Assembly (NCBI GenBank): GCA_003140175.1
Contig: PLJD01000121.1
Span: forward strand, 487-40,345
Direction: 5' to 3'
Length of the DNA: 39,859 nt
Origin: Actinomycetota bacterium
GTDB lineage: Bacteria; Actinomycetota; Acidimicrobiia; IMCC26256; PALSA-555
Both the position numbers and the translations under genes were made by a program. Position 1 is the stretch's first letter; every line of letters begins with the position of its first letter. Below are positions 1-9,796 of this stretch, piece after piece. The notes beneath the pieces are model-generated. The model did not search any database and had not been told where the DNA came from. It was given only the letters and a program-made list of their open reading frames with translations.

Positions 1-716
1 CCGGAGTCGATGCACCGGCGGGCGTCGTCACCCCGGACGACGCCCTTGACGACGACCGGGAGGCCGCTCCACTCCCGGAAACAAGCCAGATCGTCGAACG
101 TGACGGCGGCGTCGAACCCGGCGACCAGCTTGCCGAGGACGCGGTCCTCTCTGCCCGGGTCCGCCACGTCGAGATTGGGCAACGGCAGATCCGGTGGGAC
201 CGCGAAGACCCCTCCTTCGAACCGGCGCATGCGGGCGACGACGGGAGCGTCCACCGTCACGCAAAGGGCCTCGTAACCGGCGGCGGCGGCCCGTTGGCAC
301 AGCTCCCGCGTCAGGCCCCTGTCCGCCTGCATGTAGAGCTGGAGCCACCGGCGGGCCTCGGGGACCTCGGTTGCGACGGCCTCCAGGGACGTGGTCGCCG
401 CCATCGACAGGATGAACACGGTTCCGGCGCGCGCCGCCGCCCTCGCTGTCGCCAACTCACCGTCGGGGCAGATCAAGCGGTGCATCGCCGTCGGAGACAC
501 CACGACAGGAGTCGTCACCGGCCGGCCCAGGACCGACGTCGCGGTTGACACGTTCGCCACGTCCCTCAGGACGTGAGGCCACAACTCCATCTGCTCCCAT
601 GCGGTGACATTCGCGCGCATGGTGGATTCATCCTCCGAACCGCCGCTGATGTAATCGAAGACCGTTCGAGGGAGTCGCGCATCCGCGGCGGATTCCAGAT
701 CGGACACGTAGGTCAC
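1..716 (-). CDS. FMN-dependent alpha-hydroxy-acid oxidase/dehydrogenase, C-terminus cut by window edge
   Basis: The minus strand is open from GTG at 716 to the window edge, giving about 238 residues of a family normally near 350-390. Near the N-terminus is an R-TVFDYISGG segment, which holds the substrate-binding tyrosine of the glycolate oxidase/lactate dehydrogenase family. It is followed by VVVSPTAMHRL (the 'P-(T/V)-A' FMN-contacting strand), WLQLYMQADR (FMN-binding Q and Y) and ALCVTVDAPV. The catalytic His of the HGGRQLD motif would lie beyond the edge. The family oxidises L-2-hydroxy acids to 2-oxo acids using oxygen or quinone; the substrate cannot be read here. The start lies 9 nt after the stop of the upstream membrane protein gene, so the two are probably cotranscribed. 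The GTG start is a choice: an in-frame GTG two codons further in is also possible. Confidence 0.85.
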   Translation of the reverse strand, partial: MTYVSDLESAADARLPRTVFDYISGGSEDESTMRANVTAWEQMELWPHVLRDVANVSTATSVLGRPVTTPVVVSPTAMHRLICPDGELATARAAARAGTVFILSMAATTSLEAVATEVPEARRWLQLYMQADRGLTRELCQRAAAAGYEALCVTVDAPVVARMRRFEGGVFAVPPDLPLPNLDVADPGREDRVLGKLVAGFDAAVTFDDLACFREWSGLPVVVKGVVRGDDARRCIDS

Positions 717-724
717 GTGGCCAT

Positions 725-1267
725 CTACACGTCCGAAGGTGCGGTGGGACGATCGGCCACCGCAGCGGCGAAGTCCGGGTGGACGCCGTGGATCGTCACC
801 CAGCGGCGCGACGCGTCCAACACCAGATGGACCTCCGCCCGTCGCACCTGTCGCGTCTGGAGAGCCACTTTGACCACGGCACCCACGGTCGCGGCACCGA
901 GGGCGATGGCGGCCGCCATGGAGGCCGGGCTGTGAATGGCCAGGCCAACGAACGCCAACAGTCCGACCACGATGGCGGCGACGATCCAGACGGTCTGCAT
1001 CCGTTGGGCCACCACCAGTCGCCGGTAGGCGAACTCGCTGAACGGGAGTCTCCCCGTCACGCCACCCCGGCCGGCCAGGGAAAGGTAGAGGAGAACGAAC
1101 CATCCGATCGGTCCCAGCAACACCAGCAACCAGGCCGCACCGAAGCCCGGTCCGCCCGACGCGTCACGGACGGTGAGCCGGTCCCCGGTCGGGATCCCCT
1201 CCTTGATGCACAGCGGGGGGAGCCGGCCGAGCACGACGTCATCGACGAAGACGGTGACCTGGGCCAT
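725..1267 (-). CDS. Small integral membrane protein, unknown function
   Basis: This 180-residue protein starts at an ATG with a strong AGGAGG ribosome site (GGAAGGAGGCACC just before it), so longer in-frame starts upstream are not needed. A soluble N-terminal part (about 1-40) reads like a small beta structure and contains PPLCIKEG. It is followed by a hydrophobic segment at about 44-66 and two more at about 92-112 and 115-136, then a charged C-terminal tail. I do not recognise the family. It sits directly upstream of the alpha-hydroxy-acid oxidase on the same strand, which suggests a shared transcript but does not reveal a role. Confidence 0.75.
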   Translation of the reverse strand: MAQVTVFVDDVVLGRLPPLCIKEGIPTGDRLTVRDASGGPGFGAAWLLVLLGPIGWFVLLYLSLAGRGGVTGRLPFSEFAYRRLVVAQRMQTVWIVAAIVVGLLAFVGLAIHSPASMAAAIALGAATVGAVVKVALQTRQVRRAEVHLVLDASRRWVTIHGVHPDFAAAVADRPTAPSDV

Positions 1268-1561
1268 GGTGCCTCCTTCCCCGTGCGCTTCCGAGTGGCT
1301 TCCGAACTCCCGGGAGCGTACCCCCTGGCCGGTCGTGCGGGGCGGGTGCGGGCCGGTTGGGTTGCGGCCATTCCCCTCGCCCATAGCGTGTGAGCTCGTT
1401 TGGCAGAGAGTGCACCGCCCGATGCTGCTCGAGATCCTCGAGCCCTGCGCGAACCGACTTGGGGTCCCGGGAGTCATACCGGAGGGAGAATGGCTGGATA
1501 CCTCACGCTGGCCAGTCACCACGGTCAGATGCGCAGGCATGAGCGAACGAAGGAGCTGCGA

Positions 1562-2146
1562 ATGCGACTTGTGAGTGGATTGGTTGTGATCGCCGTCCTG
1601 CTTGCAGCTGGCCTATCCACAGCAGAGGTGCCCGCGGCCGCAGCAATCACCGCGACTCCCAACGTCGAGGTGATCCCGCCCGCCACCGGTCCCGGCGTGA
1701 TGTCCGGAGGCATCGCCACGTCCTCGCACATAATCGAGCTACGTTCCGATGACCGCAGGGCCGCCAAAGCTCGTGCAGTCTCGATCCCCAAGGGCTGGAA
1801 GTCCTACAGCTACGACGGGGTCACGATCTCGGTTCCGAAGAGCTGGGCTGTCAAGCACAACACGAACTGCCCCAACACGAGTGCCCCCGGCGCACTGCTG
1901 CTCGGGTATCCCAAGACGCCCTATCACTGCCCCGCCTACCAGTACGCCGCCAGCTACGTCACCATCCATGGCACGATGGGAGCAATGCCACCAGCTGGCG
2001 CTCCCGTCACGGTGAATGGCCTGAGGGTCGATGTGGGCTTTGGATCCCCCACGAGTCTGGACTGGTTCGTTCCGTCGCTCGGACTTTTGATTTTCGGAGA
2101 AGGCCTCGAATCCGATCGGATCCTACACACGGTCCGGCGTTCGTGA
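1562..2146 (+). CDS. Secreted protein of unknown function
   Basis: The protein has 194 residues. The first 28 or so form a classical signal peptide: MRLVSG, a hydrophobic core (LVVIAVLLAAGLS) and an Ala-rich cleavage region (VPAAAA). The start at 1562 is preceded by AAGGAG with a 6-nt gap. An in-frame ATG at 1490 also follows a good GGAGGGAG site but would put a hydrophilic 24-residue stretch before the signal peptide, so I prefer 1562. The mature part has a Trp/Tyr-rich module (GWKSYSYDGVTISVPKSW), two cysteines that could pair (NTNCPN and YHCPAY), and a C-terminal LESDRILHTVRRS. I cannot assign a function. The gene stands alone between the leftward membrane protein gene and the acyl-CoA ligase gene. 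Confidence 0.7.
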   Translation: MRLVSGLVVIAVLLAAGLSTAEVPAAAAITATPNVEVIPPATGPGVMSGGIATSSHIIELRSDDRRAAKARAVSIPKGWKSYSYDGVTISVPKSWAVKHNTNCPNTSAPGALLLGYPKTPYHCPAYQYAASYVTIHGTMGAMPPAGAPVTVNGLRVDVGFGSPTSLDWFVPSLGLLIFGEGLESDRILHTVRRS

Positions 2147-2193
2147 CACACGCGGCCGCGAGCTGAACCACAGGCTGTGGCACGAGGTGTCAC
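2143..2193. repeat. Nested inverted repeat after the secreted-protein gene
   Basis: The outer arms GTGACAC (2143-2149) and GTGTCAC (2187-2193) enclose an inner hairpin, CCACA-GGC-TGTGG (2168-2180). It overlaps the stop codon of the preceding gene and lies before the fadD19-like promoter. It could act as a weak terminator, but there is no T-tract and the outer loop is long, so I report only the inverted symmetry. Confidence 0.3.
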
Positions 2194-2278
2194 CAGTGAA
2201 ATCTTTCCCAGGCCCCCCTAAGTGAGAGCGCGTGAAAATTCCGTGGGGACATTCCGTGAAACTCCACACCCCACCCCC

Positions 2279-2307
2279 TTGCCACCAGAACGAGAACCTG
2301 TTCTAAT
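2279..2307 (+). promoter_or_regulatory. Promoter of the first FadD19-like ligase gene
   Basis: A -35 hexamer TTGCCA (2279-2284) is followed by exactly 17 nt and a -10 hexamer TCTAAT (2302-2307), with an extended -10 TG at 2299-2300. This matches the housekeeping sigma consensus at 5 of 6 positions in each box. The ATG lies 9 nt after the -10, with no ribosome site, so the transcript should be leaderless or nearly so. The KstR-like palindrome overlaps the spacer and -10. Confidence 0.7.
2293..2304. promoter_or_regulatory. KstR-like operator (AGAAC-CT-GTTCT)
   Basis: This 12-bp palindrome has perfect 5-bp arms around a CT centre, and carries the AAC-NN-GTT core that mycobacterial KstR (a TetR-family repressor of sterol catabolism) recognises. 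It sits on the extended -10 of the promoter, 12 nt before the ATG, so bound repressor would block RNA polymerase. The same arrangement recurs at 23946-23957. KstR binding is inferred from the motif; no regulator gene is in the window. Confidence 0.65.
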
Positions 2308-2316
2308 CATCGCCCG

Positions 2317-3936
2317 ATGGAATGCAACCTTGCCAATCTCTTCGAGATCGCCGTCGACGCCTACCCGGACCGTGAATACCTGGTGGCCAACGGAAAGCGC
2401 CGGACGTACGCCGAGATGGAGGCCCGGGCCAACCAGCTGGCCCATCACCTGGCCGCGCAGGGCATCGGGCCCGGCGACCATGTCGGGATTTACGCGTACA
2501 ACAGCGTGGAGTGGGTAGAGACCCTCTGGGCCGTGTTCAAGCTGCGGGCGGTGTGGATCAATGTCAACTACCGCTACGTCAAGGACGAGCTGCACTACCT
2601 CTTGACCAACGCGGACCTCAAGGCACTGGTCCACCAGCGCGAGTTCTCCCCCCTGGTCGGCTCGCTGCTGCCCGACCTGCGCGACCTGCGCCACGTCATT
2701 GTGGTCGAGGACGGCACCGACGTCCCCTACCCCTCAGCGGACGCTGTCGGCTACGAGCACGCCCTCGCCGGCCAGTCGACCGTGCGTGACTTCGGGCCAC
2801 GTTCGGCCGACGACATCTACATCCTCTACACCGGCGGGACGACGGGCATGCCGAAGGGTGTCGTGTGGCGCCACGAGGACGTCTTCTTCGCGCTCGGCGG
2901 CGGGATCGACCCGACGACGAACACCCGGGTGCAAGCCCCCGGCGATCTCGTCGCCCGGGCCCGGGAGCGGCAGCCGGGCACGATGCTCCCCATCGCGCCG
3001 CTGATGCACGGCGCCTCGCAGTGGTCGGTGATGGGCGGCGCCTTCCAAGGCAACCGGATCGTGCTGGTGAGCAAGTTCGACCCGGATCGGGTGTGGCGCC
3101 TCGTGGAATCCGAGGGGGTCAACAGCATCATGATCACCGGCGACGCGATGGGCCGCCCCCTCGCCGAGACCCTCGCCGCGTCCGGCGACACCTACGACTT
3201 GTCGTCGCTGGTGTCGATCTCGAGCACCGCGGCGGTGTTCTCCCCCTCGGTCAAGCAGAGCTTCCTCGACCAGCTCCCGAACGTCATCATGAGCGAGGCG
3301 GTCGGCGCCTCCGAGACCGGCTCCAACGGCTACGCGCTGGTCCAGCGCGCGGATACCGAATCGACCCGGGGGCCGACCGTGAAGGCCATCTTGGACAGCG
3401 TGGTCCTCGACGACGATCTGCGACCGGTCGAACCGGGCTCGGGCGTCGTCGGCAAGCTCGCCCGCCGGGGCAACATACCGGTCGAGTACTACAAGGACCC
3501 CGAGAAATCGGCACAGACCTTCGTGACCGCCGCCGACGGCACGAGATACTCGGTCCCGGGCGACTTCGCGACCGTCGAGGCGGACGGGCGGATCGTCCTG
3601 CTCGGGCGTGGGTCGGTCAGCATCAACTCGGGCGGTGAGAAGATCTTCCCCGAGGAGGTCGAGGCGGCGATCAAGTCGCAACCCGACGTGTACGACTGCA
3701 CCGTGGTCGGCATACCCGACGAGCGCTGGGGTCAGCGGGTGGTGGCACTCGTGCAACCCCGCGCCGGTCGCGCGCCGACCCTCGAGGACATTCAGGCCCA
3801 CTGCCGTGAGCTCCTGGCCGGCTACAAGGTGCCCCGGGAGCTCCACCTCGTCGAGGAAGTCGTCCGGTCACCGTCGGGTAAGCCCGACTACCGCTGGGCG
3901 AAGGACATCGCGACGGGCGCGACGACGCCCGCCTAA
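2317..3936 (+). CDS. fadD19: FadD19-like acyl-CoA ligase (steroid side-chain type)
   Basis: This 539-residue ANL-superfamily enzyme forms an acyl-adenylate and then the CoA thioester. The P-loop YTGGTTGMPKG lies at about residues 171-181. The A8 hinge region GRGSVSINSGGEK and the PEEVEAAIKSQPDV segment are close to what I remember of mycobacterial FadD19, as is the C-terminal SPSGKPDYRWAK with its catalytic lysine. FadD19 activates C26-oxidised sterol side chains, which makes that substrate class likely but not proven. The ATG has no ribosome site and follows its promoter by 9 nt. Nitronate monooxygenase follows after 11 nt. A paralogue with the same promoter is at 23970. The gene symbol marks the subfamily and is not a claim of orthology. 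Confidence 0.85.
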   Translation: MECNLANLFEIAVDAYPDREYLVANGKRRTYAEMEARANQLAHHLAAQGIGPGDHVGIYAYNSVEWVETLWAVFKLRAVWINVNYRYVKDELHYLLTNADLKALVHQREFSPLVGSLLPDLRDLRHVIVVEDGTDVPYPSADAVGYEHALAGQSTVRDFGPRSADDIYILYTGGTTGMPKGVVWRHEDVFFALGGGIDPTTNTRVQAPGDLVARARERQPGTMLPIAPLMHGASQWSVMGGAFQGNRIVLVSKFDPDRVWRLVESEGVNSIMITGDAMGRPLAETLAASGDTYDLSSLVSISSTAAVFSPSVKQSFLDQLPNVIMSEAVGASETGSNGYALVQRADTESTRGPTVKAILDSVVLDDDLRPVEPGSGVVGKLARRGNIPVEYYKDPEKSAQTFVTAADGTRYSVPGDFATVEADGRIVLLGRGSVSINSGGEKIFPEEVEAAIKSQPDVYDCTVVGIPDERWGQRVVALVQPRAGRAPTLEDIQAHCRELLAGYKVPRELHLVEEVVRSPSGKPDYRWAKDIATGATTPA

Positions 3937-3947
3937 GGAGGAACCGC

Positions 3948-5069
3948 ATGCGGACCCGCGCGACCGAGATGTTCGGGCTGGATCTACCCATCTTCGCGTT
4001 CAGCCACTGTCGTGACGTCGTGGCCGCGGTGAGCAAGGCGGGCGGGCTCGGCGTGCTGGGCGCGTTGGCGTTCACGCCCGACCAGCTCGAACTCGAGCTG
4101 CAGTGGATCGACGAGCACGTCGACGGGCGACCCTACGGCGTCGACGTCGTGATGCCGGCCAGCTACGCGGGCGCGGGGGGTGAGCTGGACCCGGATCGGA
4201 TGGAGTCCCAGCTTGCCGACATGATCCCCCAGGAGCACAAGGACTTCATCGAGCGGGTCCTCGCCGAGCACGACGTCCCACCGCTCGACGATGACGACGA
4301 CGCGGGGAGCGGACTGCTCGGCTGGACGCACGAGGGTGCCCGCCCGCAGGTGGAGATCTCGCTCGCGCACCCGATCAAGCTGCTCGTGAACGCGTTGGGG
4401 CCGCCGCCGAAGGACATCGTGGACCTCGCGCACGAGCACGGCGTCAAGGTCGCCGCGTTGGTCGGGAGCCTCGCCCAAGCCGAGCGCCAGGTGAACCAAG
4501 GCGTCGACATGATCGTGGCGCAGGGCTACGAGGCCGGAGGACACACCGGGGACGTGGCGTCGATGGTCCTGGTGCCCGAGGTCGTCGACGCGGTCGGCGA
4601 CCGGGTCCCCGTCCTGGCAGCCGGTGGCATCGGCTCGGGCCGCCAGATGGCCGCCGCGATCGCGCTGGGCGCCGAGGGGGTGTGGACCGGGTCGATCTGG
4701 CTCACCACGACCGAGAGCGACACGGCACCCGCGGTGCTCGAGAAGCTCACCGCGGCGGGCTCCCGTGACACGGTGCGCTCCCGGGTGATCAGCGGGAAGC
4801 CGGCCCGCCAGCTACGCACCGAGTGGACCGACGCGTGGGAGCGTCCCGATTCGCCGGGCTATCTGCCGATGCCGCTGCAGTACATGGCGACCGCGCCGGC
4901 GCAGCGCCGCATCGTCAAGTACGGGGTGCACGAGCTCCAGGGCATGCCAGTCGGTCAGATCGTCGGTCGCATGAACACCGTCCGGCCCGTGCGCGACGTG
5001 GTCCTGGACCTGATGGAGGAGTTCGTCGACTCGACCGCGCGTCTCGACACGCTGCGCGACGAGGAGTAG
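3948..5069 (+). CDS. Nitronate monooxygenase / 2-nitropropane dioxygenase-like FMN protein
   Basis: This 373-residue TIM-barrel flavoprotein begins at an ATG with a near-perfect ribosome site (AAGGAGGAA, 4 nt gap). It has the early PIFAFSHCRDVVAAVSKAGG strand-helix, the AQGYEAGGHTG loop with the glycine-rich phosphate-binding region and its histidine, and VPVLAAGGIGSGRQMAAA followed by GAEGVWTGSIWL, all typical of the family. Members oxidise nitronates, but many near lipid genes are of unknown function or act as enoyl reductase-like enzymes (FabK fold). There is an acidic insert DDDDD near residues 112-116. It is probably cotranscribed with the acyl-CoA ligase before it and the hydrolase after it, whose start is 2 nt past its stop. 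Confidence 0.85.
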   Translation: MRTRATEMFGLDLPIFAFSHCRDVVAAVSKAGGLGVLGALAFTPDQLELELQWIDEHVDGRPYGVDVVMPASYAGAGGELDPDRMESQLADMIPQEHKDFIERVLAEHDVPPLDDDDDAGSGLLGWTHEGARPQVEISLAHPIKLLVNALGPPPKDIVDLAHEHGVKVAALVGSLAQAERQVNQGVDMIVAQGYEAGGHTGDVASMVLVPEVVDAVGDRVPVLAAGGIGSGRQMAAAIALGAEGVWTGSIWLTTTESDTAPAVLEKLTAAGSRDTVRSRVISGKPARQLRTEWTDAWERPDSPGYLPMPLQYMATAPAQRRIVKYGVHELQGMPVGQIVGRMNTVRPVRDVVLDLMEEFVDSTARLDTLRDEE

Positions 5070-5071
5070 CG

Positions 5072-5775
5072 ATGCCCGCGGTGCTCGTCCACGGGGTGCC
5101 CGACACGCCAGAGCTCTGGACCCCGGTCGTGGCGCGCCTCCGCCGCGACGACGTGATCTGCCCGCGCCTGCCGGGATTCGGTGGCCCGATCCCGAACGGC
5201 TTTGGCTGCACGAAGGACGAGTACGCGGCCTGGCTGGTCGACCAGCTGGTCGCAGTCGGTGAGCCCGTCGATCTGGTCGGGCACGACTGGGGCTCGATCT
5301 TCACCCAGCGGGTCGCGACCACCCGTCCCGAGCTGATCCGCAGCTGGGTCCTCGCCGACGGCGCGATCAGCGAGGCGTTCCGGTGGCACGAGCTGGCGAC
5401 GCAGTGGCAGACCCCGAGCGTCGGCGAGCAGATCATGGAGCTCATGACCCCCGAGGCGGTCGCCGCCGCGCTGGGCGACGCCGGCCACCCCGACCCGGCG
5501 GGCGCGCCGACGAGGCGATGAAGCAGGCAATCCTCAGCCTGTATCGCTCCGCGGTCGACGTCGCCGCCGAATGGACACCGCCCCCGGGGGTCGTGACGCC
5601 GCCCGCGCTGGTGCTGTGGGGCGCGCACGACACCTACGGGCCCCCCGCGTACGGGCGCGCCGCGGCCGAGCGGGTCTCGGCACCCTTCGTGGAGCTCGAC
5701 GCCGGCCACTGGAGCGTCGCCGAACGGCCCGTCGAGACCGCCGCCGCGCTCGAAGATTTCTGGAGCTATTTCTGA
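5072..5775 (+). pseudogene. Alpha/beta hydrolase with Asp nucleophile (haloalkane dehalogenase/epoxide hydrolase-like), frameshifted
   Basis: The frame from ATG 5072 gives HGVPDT (oxyanion region) and VGHDWGS, in which the aspartate is the nucleophile of the dehalogenase/epoxide-hydrolase group. It ends early at TGA 5519-5521. A second frame then continues seamlessly with DEAMKQAILSLYRSAV, LWGAHDTY (likely acid residue) and DAGHWS (catalytic His), ending at 5773-5775. The switch lies at about 5500-5515 in a G/C-only run, and one missing base would repair it. All three parts of the catalytic triad are intact across the two frames, so a sequencing or assembly error or a very recent mutation fits better than an old pseudogene. 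The end overlaps the next ATG (TGATG). The full product would be about 234 residues, slightly short for the family. Confidence 0.75.
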
Positions 5776-6710
5776 TGCCGGTCGCCGCGCCGATCCAAGC
5801 GCTGCTCGACGCCGCGTCCGGGGCCGGCGTCCCCGCGCTGCGCGACCAGCCCCTCGACGAGGCCCGCCGGAACGCGATCGAGTTCGTGCACGCCGGCGAG
5901 GGCCCGAAACGCCCAGTGGCGCGGGTCGAGGACCGTCAGCTCGACACCACAGCCGGGCCGTTGGCAGCCCGCGTCTACACGCCGGTCGAGACCACCGAGC
6001 CGCTCCCGGTCGTCGCGTTCTTCCACGGCGGCGGCTGGGTGATCATGGGGATCGACACCCACGACGGCATCTGCCGGCGACTCGCGGACGCGAGCGGGGC
6101 GATCGTGGTGAGCGTCGAGTACCGCCTCGCGCCCGAGCATCGGTACCCCGCGGCACTCGACGACTGCTTCGCCGCGACGCAGTGGCTCGCCGAGCACGCC
6201 GCGGAGGTGGGCGGGGACCCAACCCGTCTCGCCGTCGCCGGTGACAGCGCGGGCGGCAACCTCGCCGCCACGGTGGCGTTGCGAGCCCGCGTGAACGGCC
6301 CTCGGCTCGCCGCGCAGCTGCTCGTGTACCCCGTGTGCGACGCGGCCCGCGACACCGACTCGTACCGCGACAACAGCGAGGGCTACCTGCTCACCGAGCG
6401 CGACATGGCCTGGTTCTGGGACTGCTACCTAGGACCCGAGGGTGACCCCGCCGACCCGTTCGCGTCGCCGTCACGCGCCGCGGACCTGGCCGGGCTCCCC
6501 CCCGCGCTGGTCGTCACCGCCGAGTACGACCCGCTGCGCGACGAAGGCGAGGCCTACGCGCGCCACCTCGACGGCTTCGACGTACCCGTCGAGCTGCACC
6601 GCTTCGACGGCATGATCCACGGGTTCTTGGGCATGGAGCAGCTCGTGCCCGACGCCGACGAGGCCATGGCCCGCGCCGGCACGTTCCTGCGTGCCACCCT
6701 GGCGGTCTGA
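5775..6710 (+). CDS. Alpha/beta hydrolase, hormone-sensitive-lipase family esterase
   Basis: This 311-residue protein starts at an ATG overlapping the previous stop (TGATG). It has the family signature HGGGWV (oxyanion hole, near residue 85) and the nucleophile elbow GDSAGGN (near residue 157). The acid residue lies in TAEYDPLRDEGEAY and the histidine in MIHGF. The block EYRLAPEHRYPAALDDC is typical of this family (Est/LipH type). It hydrolyses short- to medium-chain esters in the cytoplasm; there is no signal peptide. It closes the first rightward run and converges on the thiolase gene, whose stop is 12 nt away. Confidence 0.9.
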   Translation: MPVAAPIQALLDAASGAGVPALRDQPLDEARRNAIEFVHAGEGPKRPVARVEDRQLDTTAGPLAARVYTPVETTEPLPVVAFFHGGGWVIMGIDTHDGICRRLADASGAIVVSVEYRLAPEHRYPAALDDCFAATQWLAEHAAEVGGDPTRLAVAGDSAGGNLAATVALRARVNGPRLAAQLLVYPVCDAARDTDSYRDNSEGYLLTERDMAWFWDCYLGPEGDPADPFASPSRAADLAGLPPALVVTAEYDPLRDEGEAYARHLDGFDVPVELHRFDGMIHGFLGMEQLVPDADEAMARAGTFLRATLAV

Positions 6711-6722
6711 GCCGCGCCCGAC

Positions 6723-7952
<1,230 letters not shown>

Positions 7953-7978
7953 TCAGTTTAGGATCGGTCCTCGTCCCG

Positions 7979-8644
7979 ATGACCAGCCCTGCCACGTTCC
8001 CCGTCCCCGGCCCTGACCGGGAGGTCACGGCGGCGACGCGCGCGTCCCGAGCGGCGGCCGACGCCGCCCGCCGGGTCATCGGGGCCCTGGTGGTGAGCCA
8101 CGCCCCGGTGGAGGTCCTCGAGCGAGCCGCGGCGGACCTCGCCGCGGTGGCCGCCCGGCTCGAGCCCCACGCCGGCACCAGCCGTTACGACGGCACGGGC
8201 GGGCTGGGCCCCACCCTCGACGCGGTCATCGTCGAGCGCCACCCGTTTCTCGGGGATTCGCACCCCGGCGCGCCGCCGCTGCGACTCGTGACCGCCGACG
8301 AGGGCGTCAACGCCACCGTGACCTTCGACGCCCGCCACGAGGGCATGCCGCAGCGCGCCCACGGAGGCTGGATCGCGGCCCTGTTCGACCAGGTGGTCGG
8401 GATCGCCGCGGGGCGCGTCGCAGGCCGTCCCGCGATGACCGGCACCCTGACCGTCCGCTACGTCGCCCCGACGCCCCTCGGGCGTGAGCTTCGGCTGTGC
8501 GCCACGGCCGAGCCGGCCAGCGGGCGCACGCTGCGAGCCCACGCCACGCTCGGGCCGGGCGAGGCGGTCACCGCCCGCGCCGAGGCCGTCCTCGTCCTCG
8601 CCCGGGGGGACCGCCTGGACCCCCGAGAGCCCGGCCCGCGATGA
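7979..8644 (+). CDS. PaaI-type hotdog acyl-CoA thioesterase
   Basis: The 221-residue protein has a C-terminal 4HBT hotdog domain at about residues 110-205. It is marked by RAHGGWIAALFDQVVG, where the HGG turn and following acidic residue are typical of PaaI thioesterases, and by TGTLTVRYVAPTPLG. The first 60 residues are an Ala/Arg-rich helix preceding the fold. It would hydrolyse an acyl- or aryl-CoA to free CoA. Its stop overlaps the racemase start (ATGA), indicating translational coupling. A paralogue with the same layout is at 29002-29682. The 77-bp divergent spacer to the thiolase holds a TAGGAT (7959-7964) that could be the -10. Confidence 0.85.
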   Translation: MTSPATFPVPGPDREVTAATRASRAAADAARRVIGALVVSHAPVEVLERAAADLAAVAARLEPHAGTSRYDGTGGLGPTLDAVIVERHPFLGDSHPGAPPLRLVTADEGVNATVTFDARHEGMPQRAHGGWIAALFDQVVGIAAGRVAGRPAMTGTLTVRYVAPTPLGRELRLCATAEPASGRTLRAHATLGPGEAVTARAEAVLVLARGDRLDPREPGPR

Positions 8645-9783
8645 GCGGGCCGCTGGCGGGGACACGCGTCGTCGAGCTGGTCGGGCTCGGCCCGGGCCCG
8701 TTCTGCGGGATGGTGCTCGCCGACCTCGGCGCCCAGGTGCTGCGCGTCGATCGGGTCGAAGCCGCCCGCGCGATCGACCGCCAGCAGCCGGCGACGAACC
8801 CGATGAATCGGTCGAAGCGAGCGCTGGGGCTCGACCTCAAGTCGCCCGACGGTGTCGAGGCGTTCCTGGGACTCGTCGAGCACGCCGACGTCGCCTTCGA
8901 AGTGTTTCGCCCCGGCGTCGCCGAACGTCTGGGCGTCGGCCCCGACGCCTGTCGAGCCCGCAACCCGCGCCTGATCTACGGCCGCCTGACCGGCTGGGGC
9001 CAGTCCGGGCCGCTGGCCGGCGCGGCCGGCCATGACCTCGACTACCTCGCGGTGTCCGGCGCGCTGGAGCCCCTCGGGCGAGTCGGGCAACCCCCCACCG
9101 CGCCGATCAACCTGCTGGCCGACTTCGCGGGGGGCGGCATGCTCCTCGCGCTCGGCGTCGCCGCCGCGCTCTACGAGCGAGAGCGTTCCGGCGAGGGTCA
9201 AGTCATCGATGCGGCCATGGTCGACGGCGCCGCGCTCATGCTGACTCCCTTCTATGGCGCCCGCGCGTCGGGTGCGTGGGGTGAGCGCGGCACGAACCTG
9301 CTGGACACCGGCGCGCCGTTCTACGATGTCTACGAGACCGCGGACGGCAAATGGCTCGCGCTCGGGGCGATCGAGCCGCAGTTCTACGCCGCGTTGCTCG
9401 AGGGACTCGGCCTCACCGGCACCGAACTGCCCGCCCAGATGGACACCCACGGCTGGGCCGAGCTGCGAACCCGATTCTCGGCCGTGATCTCCACGCGGAC
9501 CCGCGACCAGTGGGTCGAGCGCTTCGCCGGGCTCGACGCCTGCGTGGCGCCGGTCCTGACCCCCGTGGAGGCCCCCGCGCACCCCCACCACGAAGCCCGC
9601 GCCGCGTTCCGCACCGTGCAGGGGGTGCCGCAACCGGCACCCGCGCCGCGCTTCTCGCGTTCCACACTCGACGACCCGCGCCCGGCGGAGCATCCCGGTG
9701 TCGCGACCGCAGAGACGCTCGCCGACTGGGGCTTCGACGCCATCGCGGTGGCCAAGCTCCAGGACGCCGGCGTGCTCATCTGA
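8641..9783 (+). CDS. mcr: Alpha-methylacyl-CoA racemase (CaiB/BaiF family)
   Basis: This 380-residue class III CoA-transferase-fold enzyme aligns along its length with mycobacterial Mcr as I remember it. The catalytic residues are present: His131 (AGHDLDYLAVSG), Asp161 (LLADFAGGGM) and Glu245 (GAIEPQFYA), equivalent to His126, Asp156 and Glu241 of the M. tuberculosis enzyme. It inverts the 2-methyl stereocentre of branched acyl-CoAs, such as those made from sterol C26/C27 acids, so that the S-specific beta-oxidation enzymes can act. It overlaps the preceding thioesterase gene by 4 nt and is followed after 13 nt by the APH-like gene. Confidence 0.92.
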   Translation: MSGPLAGTRVVELVGLGPGPFCGMVLADLGAQVLRVDRVEAARAIDRQQPATNPMNRSKRALGLDLKSPDGVEAFLGLVEHADVAFEVFRPGVAERLGVGPDACRARNPRLIYGRLTGWGQSGPLAGAAGHDLDYLAVSGALEPLGRVGQPPTAPINLLADFAGGGMLLALGVAAALYERERSGEGQVIDAAMVDGAALMLTPFYGARASGAWGERGTNLLDTGAPFYDVYETADGKWLALGAIEPQFYAALLEGLGLTGTELPAQMDTHGWAELRTRFSAVISTRTRDQWVERFAGLDACVAPVLTPVEAPAHPHHEARAAFRTVQGVPQPAPAPRFSRSTLDDPRPAEHPGVATAETLADWGFDAIAVAKLQDAGVLI

Positions 9784-9796
9784 AGGGGGACACCCG

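Noticed and set aside
2143-2193. Rho-independent terminator
   Set aside because: There is inverted symmetry but no T-tract and the loop is too long; listed only as a repeat.
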